A stretch of DNA of 64,000 bases from Agaricus subrufescens (GCA_029945375.1 CM057060.1:186001-250000), one strand, 5' to 3'; shown: positions 1-10,642, counted from the stretch's first letter. The notes: generated by a model not told the origin, from the letters alone. Made by a program: numbers and translations.

Positions 1-1470
1 ATTCTTAGAGCAGCTACATAGCACGTCAGTGATTTCGAGGGGGGAGAATGAATTCCATGTTCGAGGGGGGAGGGGGGTGAGGTTTTTAGTGACTCTGTCG
101 AATGTGACCTTGCGGTCGTTAGCGGCGTTAAAGGTGTTATGAATAGCGTTGAAAAGGGAGGTGTCGTCATTACACAGATTACCATTACCATCAAGGATAG
201 CCTCAGTGGCAGGGAGTTTTCGTTCCCTTGTCCACTCGATGAGGTCCCATGGCCGTTTCTTGTCAACAGCCGTGTATTTGATTGCCTTGTTGAAGTGAGC
301 GTTTTGTTTTTCCCTTGCCAGTTTCCTGAGGGCCGAGTACTTGGCTGGGTCGCATTTAGAGCCTGGGAGTCGGTTACGCTTCATGTCATTGAACGTGTTT
401 CTGCAATCTTTGTCCCACCATTTTTTGGAATGGCGGGACGGTTTGGCCATGATGGCGTGAGTGTGCCATGCTTCGGAGAAAATTTTACCTATGCACTCTG
501 TGAACGTTTCTATTTGCCTGGCGGTCGTTGGAAGGCCCTGCAAGATTCTAAGGGTGTTAGTTTTGTCGATGATCTCGTTAACGAATGCATCTTCTTCTTT
601 AGAATAGCGATCAAGGAACATTTTACCCATGGTGTCTTCCTGGCCTTTATTGGGAATTTTGATGTGGATCGGGTTATGATCCGACCCAAACCTGCTGACG
701 TCATCATTTTGGACCACAGCCTGGAATCTTGGGTCTTCGAGGAATGTGGGGGAGGCGAAACAGAGGTCAATAATGGAGGGGTGGATTCCTTCGTGTTGGT
801 GGGGGATGTGGGTAGGGGTAGCATGATTATCGTAGTTGGCTCTGAGGATGCCTAGGGAGCTGAGGGCGTCGACGAGTCTAGAGCTATGGGCATTGGGACC
901 ATGATGTGCCCTCGCACCAGGGTCCCATTCGGCATCCTGAATATTGAAGTCCCCTGCACATACATCTAGAGAAGGGATCTGGTTAGTGTCATTTTCCAAG
1001 AGGGTGAGGGCCACGTGAGTATGACCGTCGTTATAGACGTTGGCAATGTTGGTGGTTTCTTGGTGTCGACCTGGGTGTTTAAGAGTGAGTATGGATACGT
1101 CGGGGTGTTTACATATGTCCGATCTGTATTGAGGGTTGAGCGTAGCGAGCCTTCTGTTAACGTATGTGAGAACTCTGGGATGGAATGCTGCGGCGTCAGT
1201 GTTATTAAATGCAGGGAGGATTGGTATCCAAGAGGGGTGAATTGGTGGCCCGTAGGCATCATCACCTTCTCTGTTGGTGGTTGAGGGTTGGGATCGGACG
1301 CGTTTCCAGCCCAGTTCCTGAAAAAGTATGATGTCGATGAAGGAGGCGCATCGTTCTAGGGTGAGAGTGGTGTTCTCCCAACTTTTGTTAGCATTGTAGG
1401 ACCAGATATTAAATAAAGGGGGGGCGAGTATTCGACACTCGTCAGATGTAGGCATCGGTGTGTCAGACAT
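1..1470 (-). CDS. LINE ORF2, endonuclease and start of RT region (partial)
   Basis: The frame is open from an ATG at 1470 to base 1 (490 codons) with no stop. It opens with an endonuclease/exonuclease/phosphatase fold: an early WSYN motif, FQELGW with the catalytic glutamate, GDFN with the metal-binding aspartate, and a late GSDHNPI block carrying the Asp-His pair. After it comes a basic linker with a WWDKDC segment, as is usual between endonuclease and RT in LINE ORF2. The RT itself lies beyond the left edge. The enzyme would nick target DNA to prime reverse transcription. The start is the ATG one base after the ORF1 stop, which suggests termination-reinitiation. No premature stop is seen, so this part could still be functional. 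Confidence 0.85.
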   Translation of the reverse strand, partial: MSDTPMPTSDECRILAPPLFNIWSYNANKSWENTTLTLERCASFIDIILFQELGWKRVRSQPSTTNREGDDAYGPPIHPSWIPILPAFNNTDAAAFHPRVLTYVNRRLATLNPQYRSDICKHPDVSILTLKHPGRHQETTNIANVYNDGHTHVALTLLENDTNQIPSLDVCAGDFNIQDAEWDPGARAHHGPNAHSSRLVDALSSLGILRANYDNHATPTHIPHQHEGIHPSIIDLCFASPTFLEDPRFQAVVQNDDVSRFGSDHNPIHIKIPNKGQEDTMGKMFLDRYSKEEDAFVNEIIDKTNTLRILQGLPTTARQIETFTECIGKIFSEAWHTHAIMAKPSRHSKKWWDKDCRNTFNDMKRNRLPGSKCDPAKYSALRKLAREKQNAHFNKAIKYTAVDKKRPWDLIEWTRERKLPATEAILDGNGNLCNDDTSLFNAIHNTFNAANDRKVTFDRVTKNLTPLPPRTWNSFSPLEITDVLCSCSKN

Positions 1471-1471
1471 T

Positions 1472-4048
1472 CTAATCGATGGGGATAATTACTTTGTTGG
1501 GATTGGTGGCCTCGATGGCCGCCTTCCTTGATGCGAGGTGTCTGTCTCTATCTTCTTCAATTCTTCTGAAATGCCATTGTCGGTCGTGCTGATGTTGCTT
1601 GTATTCGCATGCCATTTCGAAGGCCATATGTGGGCCCCCGCAGTTAAGGCATTTAGGGGCATGGGTGCAAGCGGGGATGTGGTTATCTGTATGTTGTGAG
1701 GTGCAACATGCCGCATAAAAGTTGTGGTTATCAGTGCGGTGACCATCGCCACACCGGGCGCATCTATGGTGATTGATACGACACGCAGATGTACCGTGTT
1801 TCCAAGACCAGCACTTTTGGCATTGGGGAACAAATTCCCTAGGCCTAGCGTATTCAATGCGAATAAGCTTACCGCGGATGTGGTACGGTTTGTTGACGAT
1901 GTGCTTGGTATTGGCTCCGTTTTGAGAGTCCCATACATCCATGAATACAACGGCAACATCGTCAGAACTTCGGGATTTGACCACGCGTGGGGTGCGTACA
2001 CATACGAGGTCGTTTAGTCTTGAGTTCATGCTGAGGAGGTCGAGAACCTGTTCTCCTGTAAGCTTGTCTTCGTCTTTTCTGCTAAATTTAGTGTTATATA
2101 AGTCGAAGCCCTTCAATATGAGATGGGCTGTGGATTGAGGGGCGTATGGGATGAGGGTGTCTGATGGGATGTCACCACCATCATCAGTTTTAAGGTCGAG
2201 TGCGCATATGAGCGCGAGACAAAGGTCTTTAAACTCTTCTTCTCTGGGGACGACGTTTAGATAAATGTGGAACGTGTTACCATTGATTTTGCCGGTTTCC
2301 GCTCTCATGTTGCTTCTGATGTTCGACAAGGTCTTGTTCATGCGCTCAAGAAGCGCGCCTATATCTGTAAGGTGAGTGGCATGTAGGGTGGCGTTGATGT
2401 TGAAGATGGCAGCCCTGCGGCTGGGTCCTTTGGAAATTGCAGTAGCTTTAGGGGTGGGGTGGGCTTTAGGGTTGACTGGTTTGACGGGGGCTTTGATTTT
2501 CGGAGCGGGGATACATTCGAGACCAGAGATGGCAATGGTTTTGCTATTGTTATCTAAGTCAGAGGCGAGAATCTTAGCTAGCAGGTCCTGTGCTTGGGGG
2601 GTATAGGGCATGGGGGCCGGTTTAGCCGCATCAGCATACGAAGGTTTAGGGGAAGGGGATTGTTTTTTAGGAGCATTTTTACCGTATTTTTCGGCGTGAA
2701 GTTTGGCGTGCTCTTGGATGACTTTCTCATCAGTAAGTTTGTCGATTTTTTGAAGGAGGGAGGTCTTCGCCTTGGTGCCAAGGTGAGACATGTCTTTGAT
2801 TGATGATTTGAGATCGCCGGCTGGTTTGGTGAAGGCGGACTTGGCGGGGGTGGGTTTTCTGATGGGTTTGGGCGGTCCCATACGAATAGGAGAGCTGGGT
2901 TGGGGGTGATCTGGGATGGAGGTTTTGGGAGGGGGGAAGGGGGCGGGATTGGGCGGGGCAATGGGGACACAGGGGGCGTGTACGGAGTCTCTGAGAGTGG
3001 GAAATTCGCTGTCCGTTTTTGGAATAGCGATAGCGTTAATTAGTGGGTTGCCGGCGGTGGGTATGGGAGAGGCGTAAGATAGTTCGGTGTGTGCCGGGGA
3101 GGTCGGTGCTGCGGGGGCAGGGGCGTGGTCATTGGTCGTGTCCATGTGTGTGAATGGGGGAACGTTTTCACCTTGATCAGGGCGATATGGTTTGAACGGT
3201 GGAGGGTTGGAGTACAATTCTTTGGCGGTATTGTGGCCGACTTTGACTTCTGCCCATTTGGTGGTAGGGTAGCCTTTGATAAACCTAAATGCTGGTTCGG
3301 CGAGAACATGGGCATTGGGGATGAATTCGGGGATGAAGCTGTCATAATAAACAATAAGCTCGGACCACAATGCGTTGATGTGGTCCATTTCTTCGATTGA
3401 GAATGCTTTCTTTAAGGGATCGGGGGTGGGAGTGGCGGGGTGAGGGATGTCAGGAATGTGAATGTGGTCGACGCCTACTCTGCTGATCATGATGGATGTT
3501 TCGAAATCCTGCATCTGTTGGGATTTAGTGATTTCCAACGGGTTAGTATTATCATTTCTGCCGCAGAGGAGGTTTACGGCTTGAATCGTGGTTTTGGTGA
3601 CGGTGGGGGACCTTGGGGTCTTGTCGCCATCTAGAATGAGATTCTTGTTAGTAGGGGGGGTGACTGGAGTGGGGGGGTTGGCGGGGGTGGCCGGTGCCCG
3701 TCCGGGTGATGGGGATGGTGCGCGGGATCTATGAATGTTACTGAGTCGGTGCTCGATTTGTTCGTCGGTGAGTTGTTGGAATTCTTCTTCATCTTTGAGG
3801 TTTCGGAATTCGTGTTTGATTTCCTCATCTGTCATGTTAGCAAGTCGATCACCACCGTTTTCACGGGCTTCGGCGATTTCTGAGGGAGTGAGGGATTCAT
3901 CCGAGATATCTGAAACTGATGCTGCTGCGTGTATGTTAGGGTTGGTAAGGGACGTGGGTCTGGATCTGCCTCGTGTGGGCGAGGCCTGTTCCTTCTGTGA
4001 GTGGTTAGTGTGCATGAGGAGGTTGTCCTCCATCAATGCATTAGTCAT
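1472..4048 (-). CDS. LINE ORF1, gag-like nucleic-acid-binding protein
   Basis: This is an 858-aa frame rich in proline, threonine and lysine for its first ~480 residues. A structured region follows, then cysteine knuckles at about residues 743-818: a CX2CX4HX4C knuckle (CQKCWSWKHGTSAC), a CARC...H...CC cluster and CLNCGGPH...C. Knuckles near the C-terminus are standard for LINE ORF1 and bind the element's RNA. The same frame continues upstream to an ATG at 4306, interrupted by one TGA at 4231-4229, so the ancestral protein was probably about 944 aa and 4048 is a fallback start. ORF2 begins one base after the TAG stop. Confidence 0.8.
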   Translation of the reverse strand: MTNALMEDNLLMHTNHSQKEQASPTRGRSRPTSLTNPNIHAAASVSDISDESLTPSEIAEARENGGDRLANMTDEEIKHEFRNLKDEEEFQQLTDEQIEHRLSNIHRSRAPSPSPGRAPATPANPPTPVTPPTNKNLILDGDKTPRSPTVTKTTIQAVNLLCGRNDNTNPLEITKSQQMQDFETSIMISRVGVDHIHIPDIPHPATPTPDPLKKAFSIEEMDHINALWSELIVYYDSFIPEFIPNAHVLAEPAFRFIKGYPTTKWAEVKVGHNTAKELYSNPPPFKPYRPDQGENVPPFTHMDTTNDHAPAPAAPTSPAHTELSYASPIPTAGNPLINAIAIPKTDSEFPTLRDSVHAPCVPIAPPNPAPFPPPKTSIPDHPQPSSPIRMGPPKPIRKPTPAKSAFTKPAGDLKSSIKDMSHLGTKAKTSLLQKIDKLTDEKVIQEHAKLHAEKYGKNAPKKQSPSPKPSYADAAKPAPMPYTPQAQDLLAKILASDLDNNSKTIAISGLECIPAPKIKAPVKPVNPKAHPTPKATAISKGPSRRAAIFNINATLHATHLTDIGALLERMNKTLSNIRSNMRAETGKINGNTFHIYLNVVPREEEFKDLCLALICALDLKTDDGGDIPSDTLIPYAPQSTAHLILKGFDLYNTKFSRKDEDKLTGEQVLDLLSMNSRLNDLVCVRTPRVVKSRSSDDVAVVFMDVWDSQNGANTKHIVNKPYHIRGKLIRIEYARPREFVPQCQKCWSWKHGTSACRINHHRCARCGDGHRTDNHNFYAACCTSQHTDNHIPACTHAPKCLNCGGPHMAFEMACEYKQHQHDRQWHFRRIEEDRDRHLASRKAAIEATNPNKVIIPID

Positions 4049-4309
4049 GTTTTCAGGTGCGGGGGTCCGTCTAGCGGGGATGGCAGAGGATGAGCGAATG
4101 CTACTTGCCTTGGACCTGCTCTTCCTGCCGAGCAGCTCGTTCTTCGGATTATAACCTCTGTCGGTGAGGTCGGTAGCTTGAGTGCGTAAGGCGCATTTCT
4201 CTTCTCTGGCTGCAAGCCGGGCAGACTTTCAAGCTTGGATGGTGGCAAACTCAGGAGGGAGGGAGGGAGGGGTGGGTTGGGAATCAGGTGCAAATGGGTC
4301 GCTCATGGT

Positions 4310-5890
4310 GTGGCTGGTGGGCCGGTAAAACACAGTGTATTCCTATAATGTGCTACTTTTTCACCAAGATGATGAAAGTGAGAGGCAAGAGAGGAATGAA
4401 CATATCAAGTCATAACTAATCATAATGAGTCGTATCAAGTCATATAAGTCCTCCAAGTCAGTATAAGTCAGAACAACTCATGATTGTGAGTTGGAAGATT
4501 CTTGACTTTGCTGACTAAGAAATATTACATAAGAAAAGAGAAACAATATTTGATACAATTACATCAGCAAAGGTAGGCATATTAGATAAGAAAAGAAATT
4601 GAAATCATAACATAGAAAATGTGCTAGCTAGTATTTACAAGGGTATAACACCCACTAGCTAAGGTGCAGGGTCAGAACCTAACCATCTCTTGACACCTCA
4701 ATAGTATATCTTGTAGTCTAATAAACCTGCCTTGACTCTTATATGGGAAAACTGTACCATGTAAGGCAAATATAGTCACTAGCTACCAGGAATGATCCAA
4801 GTAGAGGCATTAGATCTGGTGGTGACAACTAGTTAGGCCGAAATACGACTGTGACACTCTAGCTACCTAGATGAAACGTCAATTTATGCTTAGCTAAACT
4901 ACAGATCACTCATCTAGAGATATACTATTTGAAGCAGTTGACCCACAGAAGACATTGGCTCAGACAGGGAGCAGCTATCACGCAAACTAGCGAGCTGAAA
5001 TCCCATCAGATTATTGTGGACCCACTAGCTAGCCAGACATATCACCAATTAGGATTCTCATCACATATCGATAATGAATCTGAGTGGGTAGAATGTTCAG
5101 CCAAGTGGCCTTTGACATTCTGAAACCTGACAATGTACCCATGTGGGTTCCAGGGGTAGCACAATGAAGACTAGCTACCATTGTTAGATGGAAGGGGTAA
5201 GGTGCTAAGCAACATCAGGCAGCACCTGCTCCAACCATGATTATTGGCGTGGATAGGATCTATCTGTACCCTCAGCCCAGTCCATATGATACCCTTAGTA
5301 ATAGTAGAACTACTTTGTTAATATTTGTACACATAATGTGAATATAAAAACCCTCTAGCTAGCGTCAAGAAAGGCAAGCAATCTCCTGCCCACATCTAGC
5401 TTTGAGGATTGTGATTTGTAAAGTAGCGATCTAATAAGTGAATAACAACTAGCTTGCAAGAGAGCTTCTAGAAAAACTCAGACTAGTTCAGCAGTTCACA
5501 TCGTAGACATTACCTATTCAGAGAATTCACTAATTTGCCAGTGATACGATAGTTTAAGAGACTAGCTAGGCTATCATTGCACGCTTATATCCAGCAGAGG
5601 TGTAAGTCGGTGCTAGCTTGAGTTGTAATTGCAGAGTCAGTGGATAACTGGCAAGTTATATCATCGCAGCTCTTCATTAAATGTCATTGGTGGGACTTAG
5701 CTTGGTTACAATGCAGTAGCTAGAGTTCAAAGTTCACATAGCCCTTTGGCCCGTTCGTAGCTAGAACAAGTTTGAGGATTCTTTGATTTGGAATTCCTTC
5801 TTTATTAACCTTTTAATTTCGAAATAACCTTTTCTCTTGAATATCTCCCCACAAATTTGCATTTACAAGTACTAGTTAGTGGAGTGTGGT
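4310..5890. repeat. CTAGCT-motif-rich non-coding block
   Basis: No gene is visible. The hexamer CTAGCT or its reverse complement AGCTAG, plus close variants such as CTAGTT and TTAGCT, recurs roughly twenty times between about 4,620 and 5,910, far more often than chance. Examples lie near 4,622, 4,656, 4,783, 4,858, 5,024, 5,170, 5,354, 5,560, 5,716 and 5,903. At 4,400-4,470 there is also a cluster of CAAGTCATA-like words. A TATAAAA-like site lies near 5,343. The block lies directly downstream of the decayed gag (element sense), so it may be LTR or 3' sequence of a retroelement; that is an inference. Confidence 0.5.
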
Positions 5891-5895
5891 GTGGT

Positions 5896-6441
5896 TTATA
5901 AACTAGCTATACCTTTAACATTCCATTTACTGCCTCTACACTGCGGTGTCGTCAGACTTAATGATTTTGTTTTCCCATTGTTTGGCAATAACCATCCTGG
6001 GATTTCTCCTCTCAGGTGGTTTGTGACAAGAAGAATTTTCGAATCTGCGTCGTCGTATTTGCTGAACCTGAGGAAAATTTCCATTCCTCTCCACCAGTCA
6101 TTGAATTTGTTCCTATCTCCATTGAAAAATCCTGGTTCCATAACATCCTTGTAGTTGATTGCATTGGTCATTTTGGTCTCAGTGTTGTTGCTTGCCATTT
6201 CTCTTAGTTCTAGTTCTTCGAGTTCTCTTGCTAGTCAATTTAGGTCTTTGTCAAGTGGGGTGTTCTTTGGTATTTGCTCTGGGTCTGGTTCCTCTGTTTC
6301 CTGTTCATTGTTTTCAGATGAGGGTTCTGTTTCCTGGTCGTCCTCATGTCTGAGGATTTCAAATCTGTTTCTGTTTCAGTGTCCTTTGTAGAAAAGTGTT
6401 TCAAAATCGATTCTGAATAGTTCTGTGTTGTCTGTGCTCAT
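5896..6441 (-). pseudogene. Decayed retrotransposon gag N-terminal region
   Basis: From an ATG at 6441 one frame gives an acidic N-terminal stretch, then a gag-like core with the motifs FFNGDRNKFNDWW and ILLVTNHLRG, which resemble the start of Ty3/gypsy-type gag domains. The frame is broken by TGA at 6378-6376 and again by TGA at 6237-6235. After LRGEIPGW it loses family character and stops at 5896. No protease, RT or integrase follows, so this is a fragment or a remnant of an internally deleted element. Confidence 0.6.
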
Positions 6442-6519
6442 ATACCAAGCCTAGCGTGGTTTCCTGCCTCAATGACTAGAGGTCTTTCTGCAAGGTGAGC
6501 TTTATGACACTTTACCAAA

Positions 6520-6799
6520 TGTTACGACCTTATAGCGATTAGCTCAGGTTGCAACTTAAGGCAAAGACTTGAGAGCGATAAGGGAATATAGTGAGTTGGT
6601 AAAGCGTAAGGAAATACAGAGTATAACTATGCTACTTATAGAAGAGTCAACTACCTAATAATAGAGGTAGAAGGTCGGGCTGAGTAAGTGTACCCAAGGA
6701 GTCTGACTAATGGTGAGAACAGTGCTGAGTAAACATGAGAGACAAGTATACAAATAAGGAAGTGGTAGCATATGGTCCTGGGTCAGGGGGACGATAACA
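6520..6799 (-). repeat. Possible LTR upstream of the gag fragment
   Basis: On the plus strand the segment starts TGTTACGACC and ends GGACGATAACA, an imperfect terminal inverted repeat with TG...CA ends. On the minus strand, the sense of the gag, it lies about 80 bp upstream of the gag ATG. It is followed after two bases by TGGTAAAGTGTC, in the position of a tRNA primer-binding site. No second copy was found in the window, so the call rests on end structure and position only. Confidence 0.3.
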
Positions 6800-6937
6800 G
6801 AAATAGATCATAACAACTCACTATCTTCCAATTCTACAGGTATTACATACTGTAGGGAAGGCTAATAGAAACTTTGTTTGTTGGTCTCTGTTTATTCTAT
6901 ATGTTAGTGGAGACTGCCTACAGTTAGCTACTGAGTA

Positions 6938-8061
6938 CTACAGAAACTGGATCTCAGAAATTGGGTATGGTGGTGTTACATCACATTCAAATAGCTTAAT
7001 ATTCCAGTGGGCATGAGGTGCCATTATAGCCATGAGCAGTAGCCATAGTACCGTAATCATGCTTTTAAAAATTGGAGGAGTAGAAGGAACATATAGAAAT
7101 ATTCCACTTGGGATCATCACAAAAAAACAACTCTTAACTGGCATATTTCAGAAGATTAATGATTACAGGAATAATGGCACTTACAAGTAATATTGTTGTC
7201 TGCCTTGCAGGATGGCTTGAGACAAACAAGGCAGAGCTCTTCCCATAATGAAATGCTTCCATCCCATTTCATGGTCAATGACTAAATGTGCAATCCCAAG
7301 TTTGTATGAGATTGCAAAGAATACCAAGGAATTGTAGAAGATAATCACAATAGTAGTGAGTGAAAAAAGAGGTTGAATACCAGAATGTTTGAAATGCTGA
7401 GTTTTTGGGATATAAGCTGGCCTGATAGAGAATACCAGAAGCAATTCAGAACCAATGTATGTCATCCAAAGGAGGGTGAAGAATTGTTGAACTCAGGGGC
7501 TATCTGCATAAACTGCCAGTGTCCATTGAAGAAATAAGTATGAGGAACATCCAAGCGACATTGCATGGAGGATAACACTAGCAAGGACAGACATATGTAT
7601 GTCAACAGATTGCACTGAAAAGCAATTTTATCTTTGAGTCAAATTCAAGACTGAAGGCAACTTACTCCTGTAGTTGATGCTACAGATGACAAGCTCTGCT
7701 ATAGTGAACCATCTATGAATGTTATAATTAATGAGTTTGCATGCAGCAGCAATTACTGACCTAGAGAAAATAAAACAGAATGTCATTGAGTGCAGACAGC
7801 TGTGCTTTAAGACCCTTACATCATCAGGGAGAGTGGCAAGTATATCCCAAATGCTTGCCTTTTAGCAGGTTAAGTAAGAAAAGCCATCATGAAAGGAGTG
7901 AGTAAACTGACACCTAAGAAGATGATTATAATGTTTCTGGAAGTTTCATATTCCATGGTTTCCTGTGGTGAGAGGTGATTAAGATAGTGTGGGGGAGACA
8001 GTATGGCTGGATGGAGATGACATGTCAAGTGCACATCTGGATCTTGGAAAGCATGGACCAT
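6938..8061 (-). pseudogene. Multi-helix membrane protein, copy A (one nonsense codon)
   Basis: Paralogue of the gene at 11069-12158. Exons: 7912-8061, 7761-7858, 7666-7712, 7185-7614 and 6938-7130, giving 306 codons in phase. The domain plan matches copy B: YLNHLSPQE near the N-terminus, SIWDILATLPDDV, repeated hydrophobic segments, AISYKLGIAHLVID, QQYYL and PYPISEIQFL at the end. Codon 139 is TGA (7495-7493) where copy B reads arginine in ADSPRV. A truncated product of 138 residues would lose most membrane segments. Apart from this codon the frame and splice sites are sound, so the inactivation looks recent. Function of the family is unknown. Confidence 0.75.
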
Positions 8062-8102
8062 CAACAGTGCTATGACTCACCTTTTCCTGGACACTGCTCA
8101 CC

Positions 8103-8168
8103 GACACTTGCCACTCATTTGCATAGACCATAGAATACAACAGACACTTGCCACTCACTTGCATAGAC
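8103..8168. repeat. 26-bp direct repeat, two units
   Basis: The unit GACACTTGCCACTCAYTTGC followed by ATAGAC occurs at 8103-8128 and 8143-8168, a 40-bp period with one mismatch. It lies just upstream of the copy A membrane gene and has no counterpart in copy B. Confidence 0.8.
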
Positions 8169-8999
8169 TGTAGGAAAACATATAAAAACCCCCTAATAGC
8201 TCGTAGAAAATGATCATCTTCTCACTTCTCATTTTGATCCCCACTCTCTTATCCCTACTCTGTATCTCGCTGTTACTCTAATCTATATCACTTATCTCAC
8301 TCCCTTTTGAACTCGAAGCTAACCCCACAATAGGTATCTGAATTGAGGTATACGGCACTCGAAGACATTATGCTGGGGTATGGTCAATTCAATTTGTGGA
8401 ATCCTGCCTACTTGTATTTAGTCTTCGCTATATTTATAGCTGGCAATGATGTGATGACGATGATAGATGAACTGGCATGGGACAGGTTAAGAATTTGGAC
8501 TTTAGAACTCGAAGGACCAGAATTTGAATACTGGTCTGCCTGAAGCTATATTTCTCATTGCTAGAATATTCTTTTGATTGCTTTACCATACAGTTGCCAT
8601 AAAGCCGCCATACCTGGGCATTAGCATGGATTGTGTGCGGGATGAATAAAGTGTGAGTCTATATGCTGAGGAGGGAGATGTAAATGAATGGTATCATCCT
8701 GAATTGGACAACATCTATTGAGCCGGATAGTACCACACACGACGTCGTAGGGATATCCCATTCAATCATCACTCAGCTAGTTGCTCGCTCTGTGTAGATG
8801 TTGAACGTTGAACCCTGAAGCTACGTGACCTTTCCATCAAGGTGACATAGCTTACCCTTCTCTTCGGTGGATATTGCTGTATTGGCTGAACTTGCCATTC
8901 TCACATAGGTAGCACATGTGTAATGATCGCTTTTCCAGCACACTTGTCTCTATTTGTTCTACAGTATTAATCGATACTTACAAACCCGCCACTCTCTAG
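8169..8999. other. Intergenic sequence between the copy A genes
   Basis: No supportable gene. A TATAAAA-like box at about 8182 and a pyrimidine-rich stretch precede a 66-codon plus-strand frame at 8343-8543, which lacks an ATG at its ends and resembles nothing I recognise. The TATA box followed by a CT-rich leader may be leftover promoter or retroelement sequence. Confidence 0.3.
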
Positions 9000-10642
9000 T
9001 CAAGCATCGAGCTCTTTTTCACACAACTCAGAGCCTGTCCCAGCCGTCAGTGATTCCTGAGTTGAATTGTACCAAAGACGGAGAGCAAATCGTTCCTCAA
9101 CATCTGGTTCCAAATGGACAGTACTTCGTGACATGACGGAAAGAATTCTATGCGGTACAGTAGGCTGCCCGTCTTGAGTCAAAGAGGGTCCGGATTCATT
9201 TTCAACGAGTTGCAGGGCTAAGTTTGACTAAATCAGTACAGGAACCAGCCAAGCTGAAGGTCGCAATCACGGTGATCGAATAGGTGAGCGTTCCGAAATG
9301 CCACAATATCTCCGGGACGAGCGATAAATTCTTCTGCGTTGTGGGACCACAGCCTGACTAGTAACTCGGTTCCCGATTGGTCATATATAGTTACGTCGCG
9401 CACAGGTACCTATGTAGCGTAGGTGGTAGATATTTTACTGATCTCTTAAAATAGACTCACTTTGACGTTGGATCGCAAGTAAAATGGAGACTCTTCCGAG
9501 ATGGAAGACACTTTCTTTACGATTCCAATAGCATCAATGGACTCCAAAGAAAATGAGCAAAAAATGGAATCGGACATGACAACTGGACTTACACAGTGGA
9601 ATCGCTTCCTTTTCGACGGATTGTCATGGAAGTAGATCTCAAGGTTAAGTTTCACCGCTTGAAGCCTTGGTATAGTGATAAACCTGAATCGATATTGTAA
9701 TGACCTTATGCTCGGGGTGTGGCACTTGGTAAAGAATTAGTTTGGTTTTCAACGGATTGTTTGGTAGGACACACCTCTTCGATAACCGTACTCTTCATCA
9801 AAGAAAACTGATTCCTGTTTCTTAGGTTGAAGTAGTAGGAACCGCGTATGTAGGAACCAGAATAGTTAAGCCAGTAGAAATAATATATTTTCCCAATTTG
9901 CAGCCTATGGTATACCTCCTCGACGAGCACACGACCAAACGCCTCTGTCAGTATCTCACTCGACTCATCCATAAGATGAATCACAAAATAAGATGGAGTC
10001 TTCTCTGTATCATTCGAATAATACAAACGTGATTTGAAAGTGACGAGAGCCCGAATACAAGGGACTCCGCTGTAGCGAGGAAAAATGAAGGGTACTGCTG
10101 CTATTGGTATATTCTTCTCTTGAGGAGAGGTTTCTAGTATGTGTTTAATTGATTATAAGCGTGTTTGTTCAAAGAAAGGAAGCAGGTACTTGGTACTTGC
10201 CATCTCTGTCGAGCGAGGCTTCTTGCCAAGGCCTCCCAACGATTCCTGGTACTGCCTCCGTACATTTTTCAAGGCTGGCAATCACTAAAGTATTACAGAA
10301 GCTGACGAATACATGGTTAGCAACAAAAAGTGGTGCCAGGTCGCGGATTCATTACCCATATTCCTCAGACGGAAAAGGACAAAGCAAAGCGACCTTGATC
10401 CTGTAAACCCCCAAGATCACCTCTTCCATCTGCTCCTGAGTGCGCCGCACATCAATTACAGCAGGCAAAAGTTGGCAGCCATCTGAGATGACCACGTTGT
10501 GCTCCTCAACGTAGGTCATAGCACATCCTCGTGGTAGAATCTGAACGACGACATTTGTTTTTTGAAAATTTCCAGTCAAACGCAAAAGGGCTTGAATTCC
10601 ATCAGGGGTGAGCGGAAGAGTTGAATGGGGCAGAAGAAACAT
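9000..10642 (-). CDS. RPA1 (RFA1)-like ssDNA-binding protein, copy A, lacking domain C
   Basis: Exons: 10356-10642, 10201-10301, 9773-10133, 9593-9710, 9461-9541, 9271-9409 and 9000-9217, 1,305 nt or 434 aa with no internal stop. Residues ~5-95 resemble the RPA1 N-domain (LPLTPDGIQALL, VVVQILPRG, VVISDG). Residues ~140-250 resemble DNA-binding domain A (IRALVTFKSRL, FVIHLMDESSEILTEAF, IGKIYYFY). Residues ~255-415 resemble domain B (FRFITIPRLQAV, IDAIGIVKKVSSISE, RDVTIYDQSGTELLVRLW, STVHLEPDVEER...LWYNSTQES). The protein ends there; the zinc-ribbon domain C that canonical RPA1 (about 600-650 aa) uses for trimerisation with RPA2/RPA3 is absent. It may therefore bind ssDNA without forming the normal heterotrimer; that is inference. 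Intron 2 has a GC donor (GCAAGT). The intron 3 boundaries are the least certain. Identity with RPA1 was judged by motif only. Confidence 0.7.

Larger units (their letters stand above)
1..4306 (-). mobile_element. Non-LTR (LINE-type) retrotransposon, 5' part
   Basis: Two adjacent minus-strand reading frames have the order typical of a LINE: a gag-like ORF1 with zinc knuckles, then an ORF2 that opens with an apurinic-type endonuclease. The element runs off the left edge before the reverse transcriptase core, so its 3' end, tail and target-site duplication are outside the window. The 5' boundary is not sharp; the furthest upstream ATG in the ORF1 frame is at 4306. No long terminal repeats flank it, which fits a non-LTR element. 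The clade (Tad1/I-like or other) cannot be set without the RT domain. Confidence 0.85.

Noticed and set aside
139..855. 238-codon plus-strand open frame opposite the LINE endonuclease
   Set aside because: It is antisense to a frame with clear endonuclease motifs and shows no motif of its own. The same holds for plus-strand frames at 1015-1284, 1724-2017, 3089-3400 and 3735-4154.
7131..7184. A suspected frameshift at the last intron of the copy A membrane gene
   Set aside because: Using the acceptor GAG at 7132-7131 restores the frame and gives a sensible membrane segment, so only the TGA at 7495 remains as a lesion.
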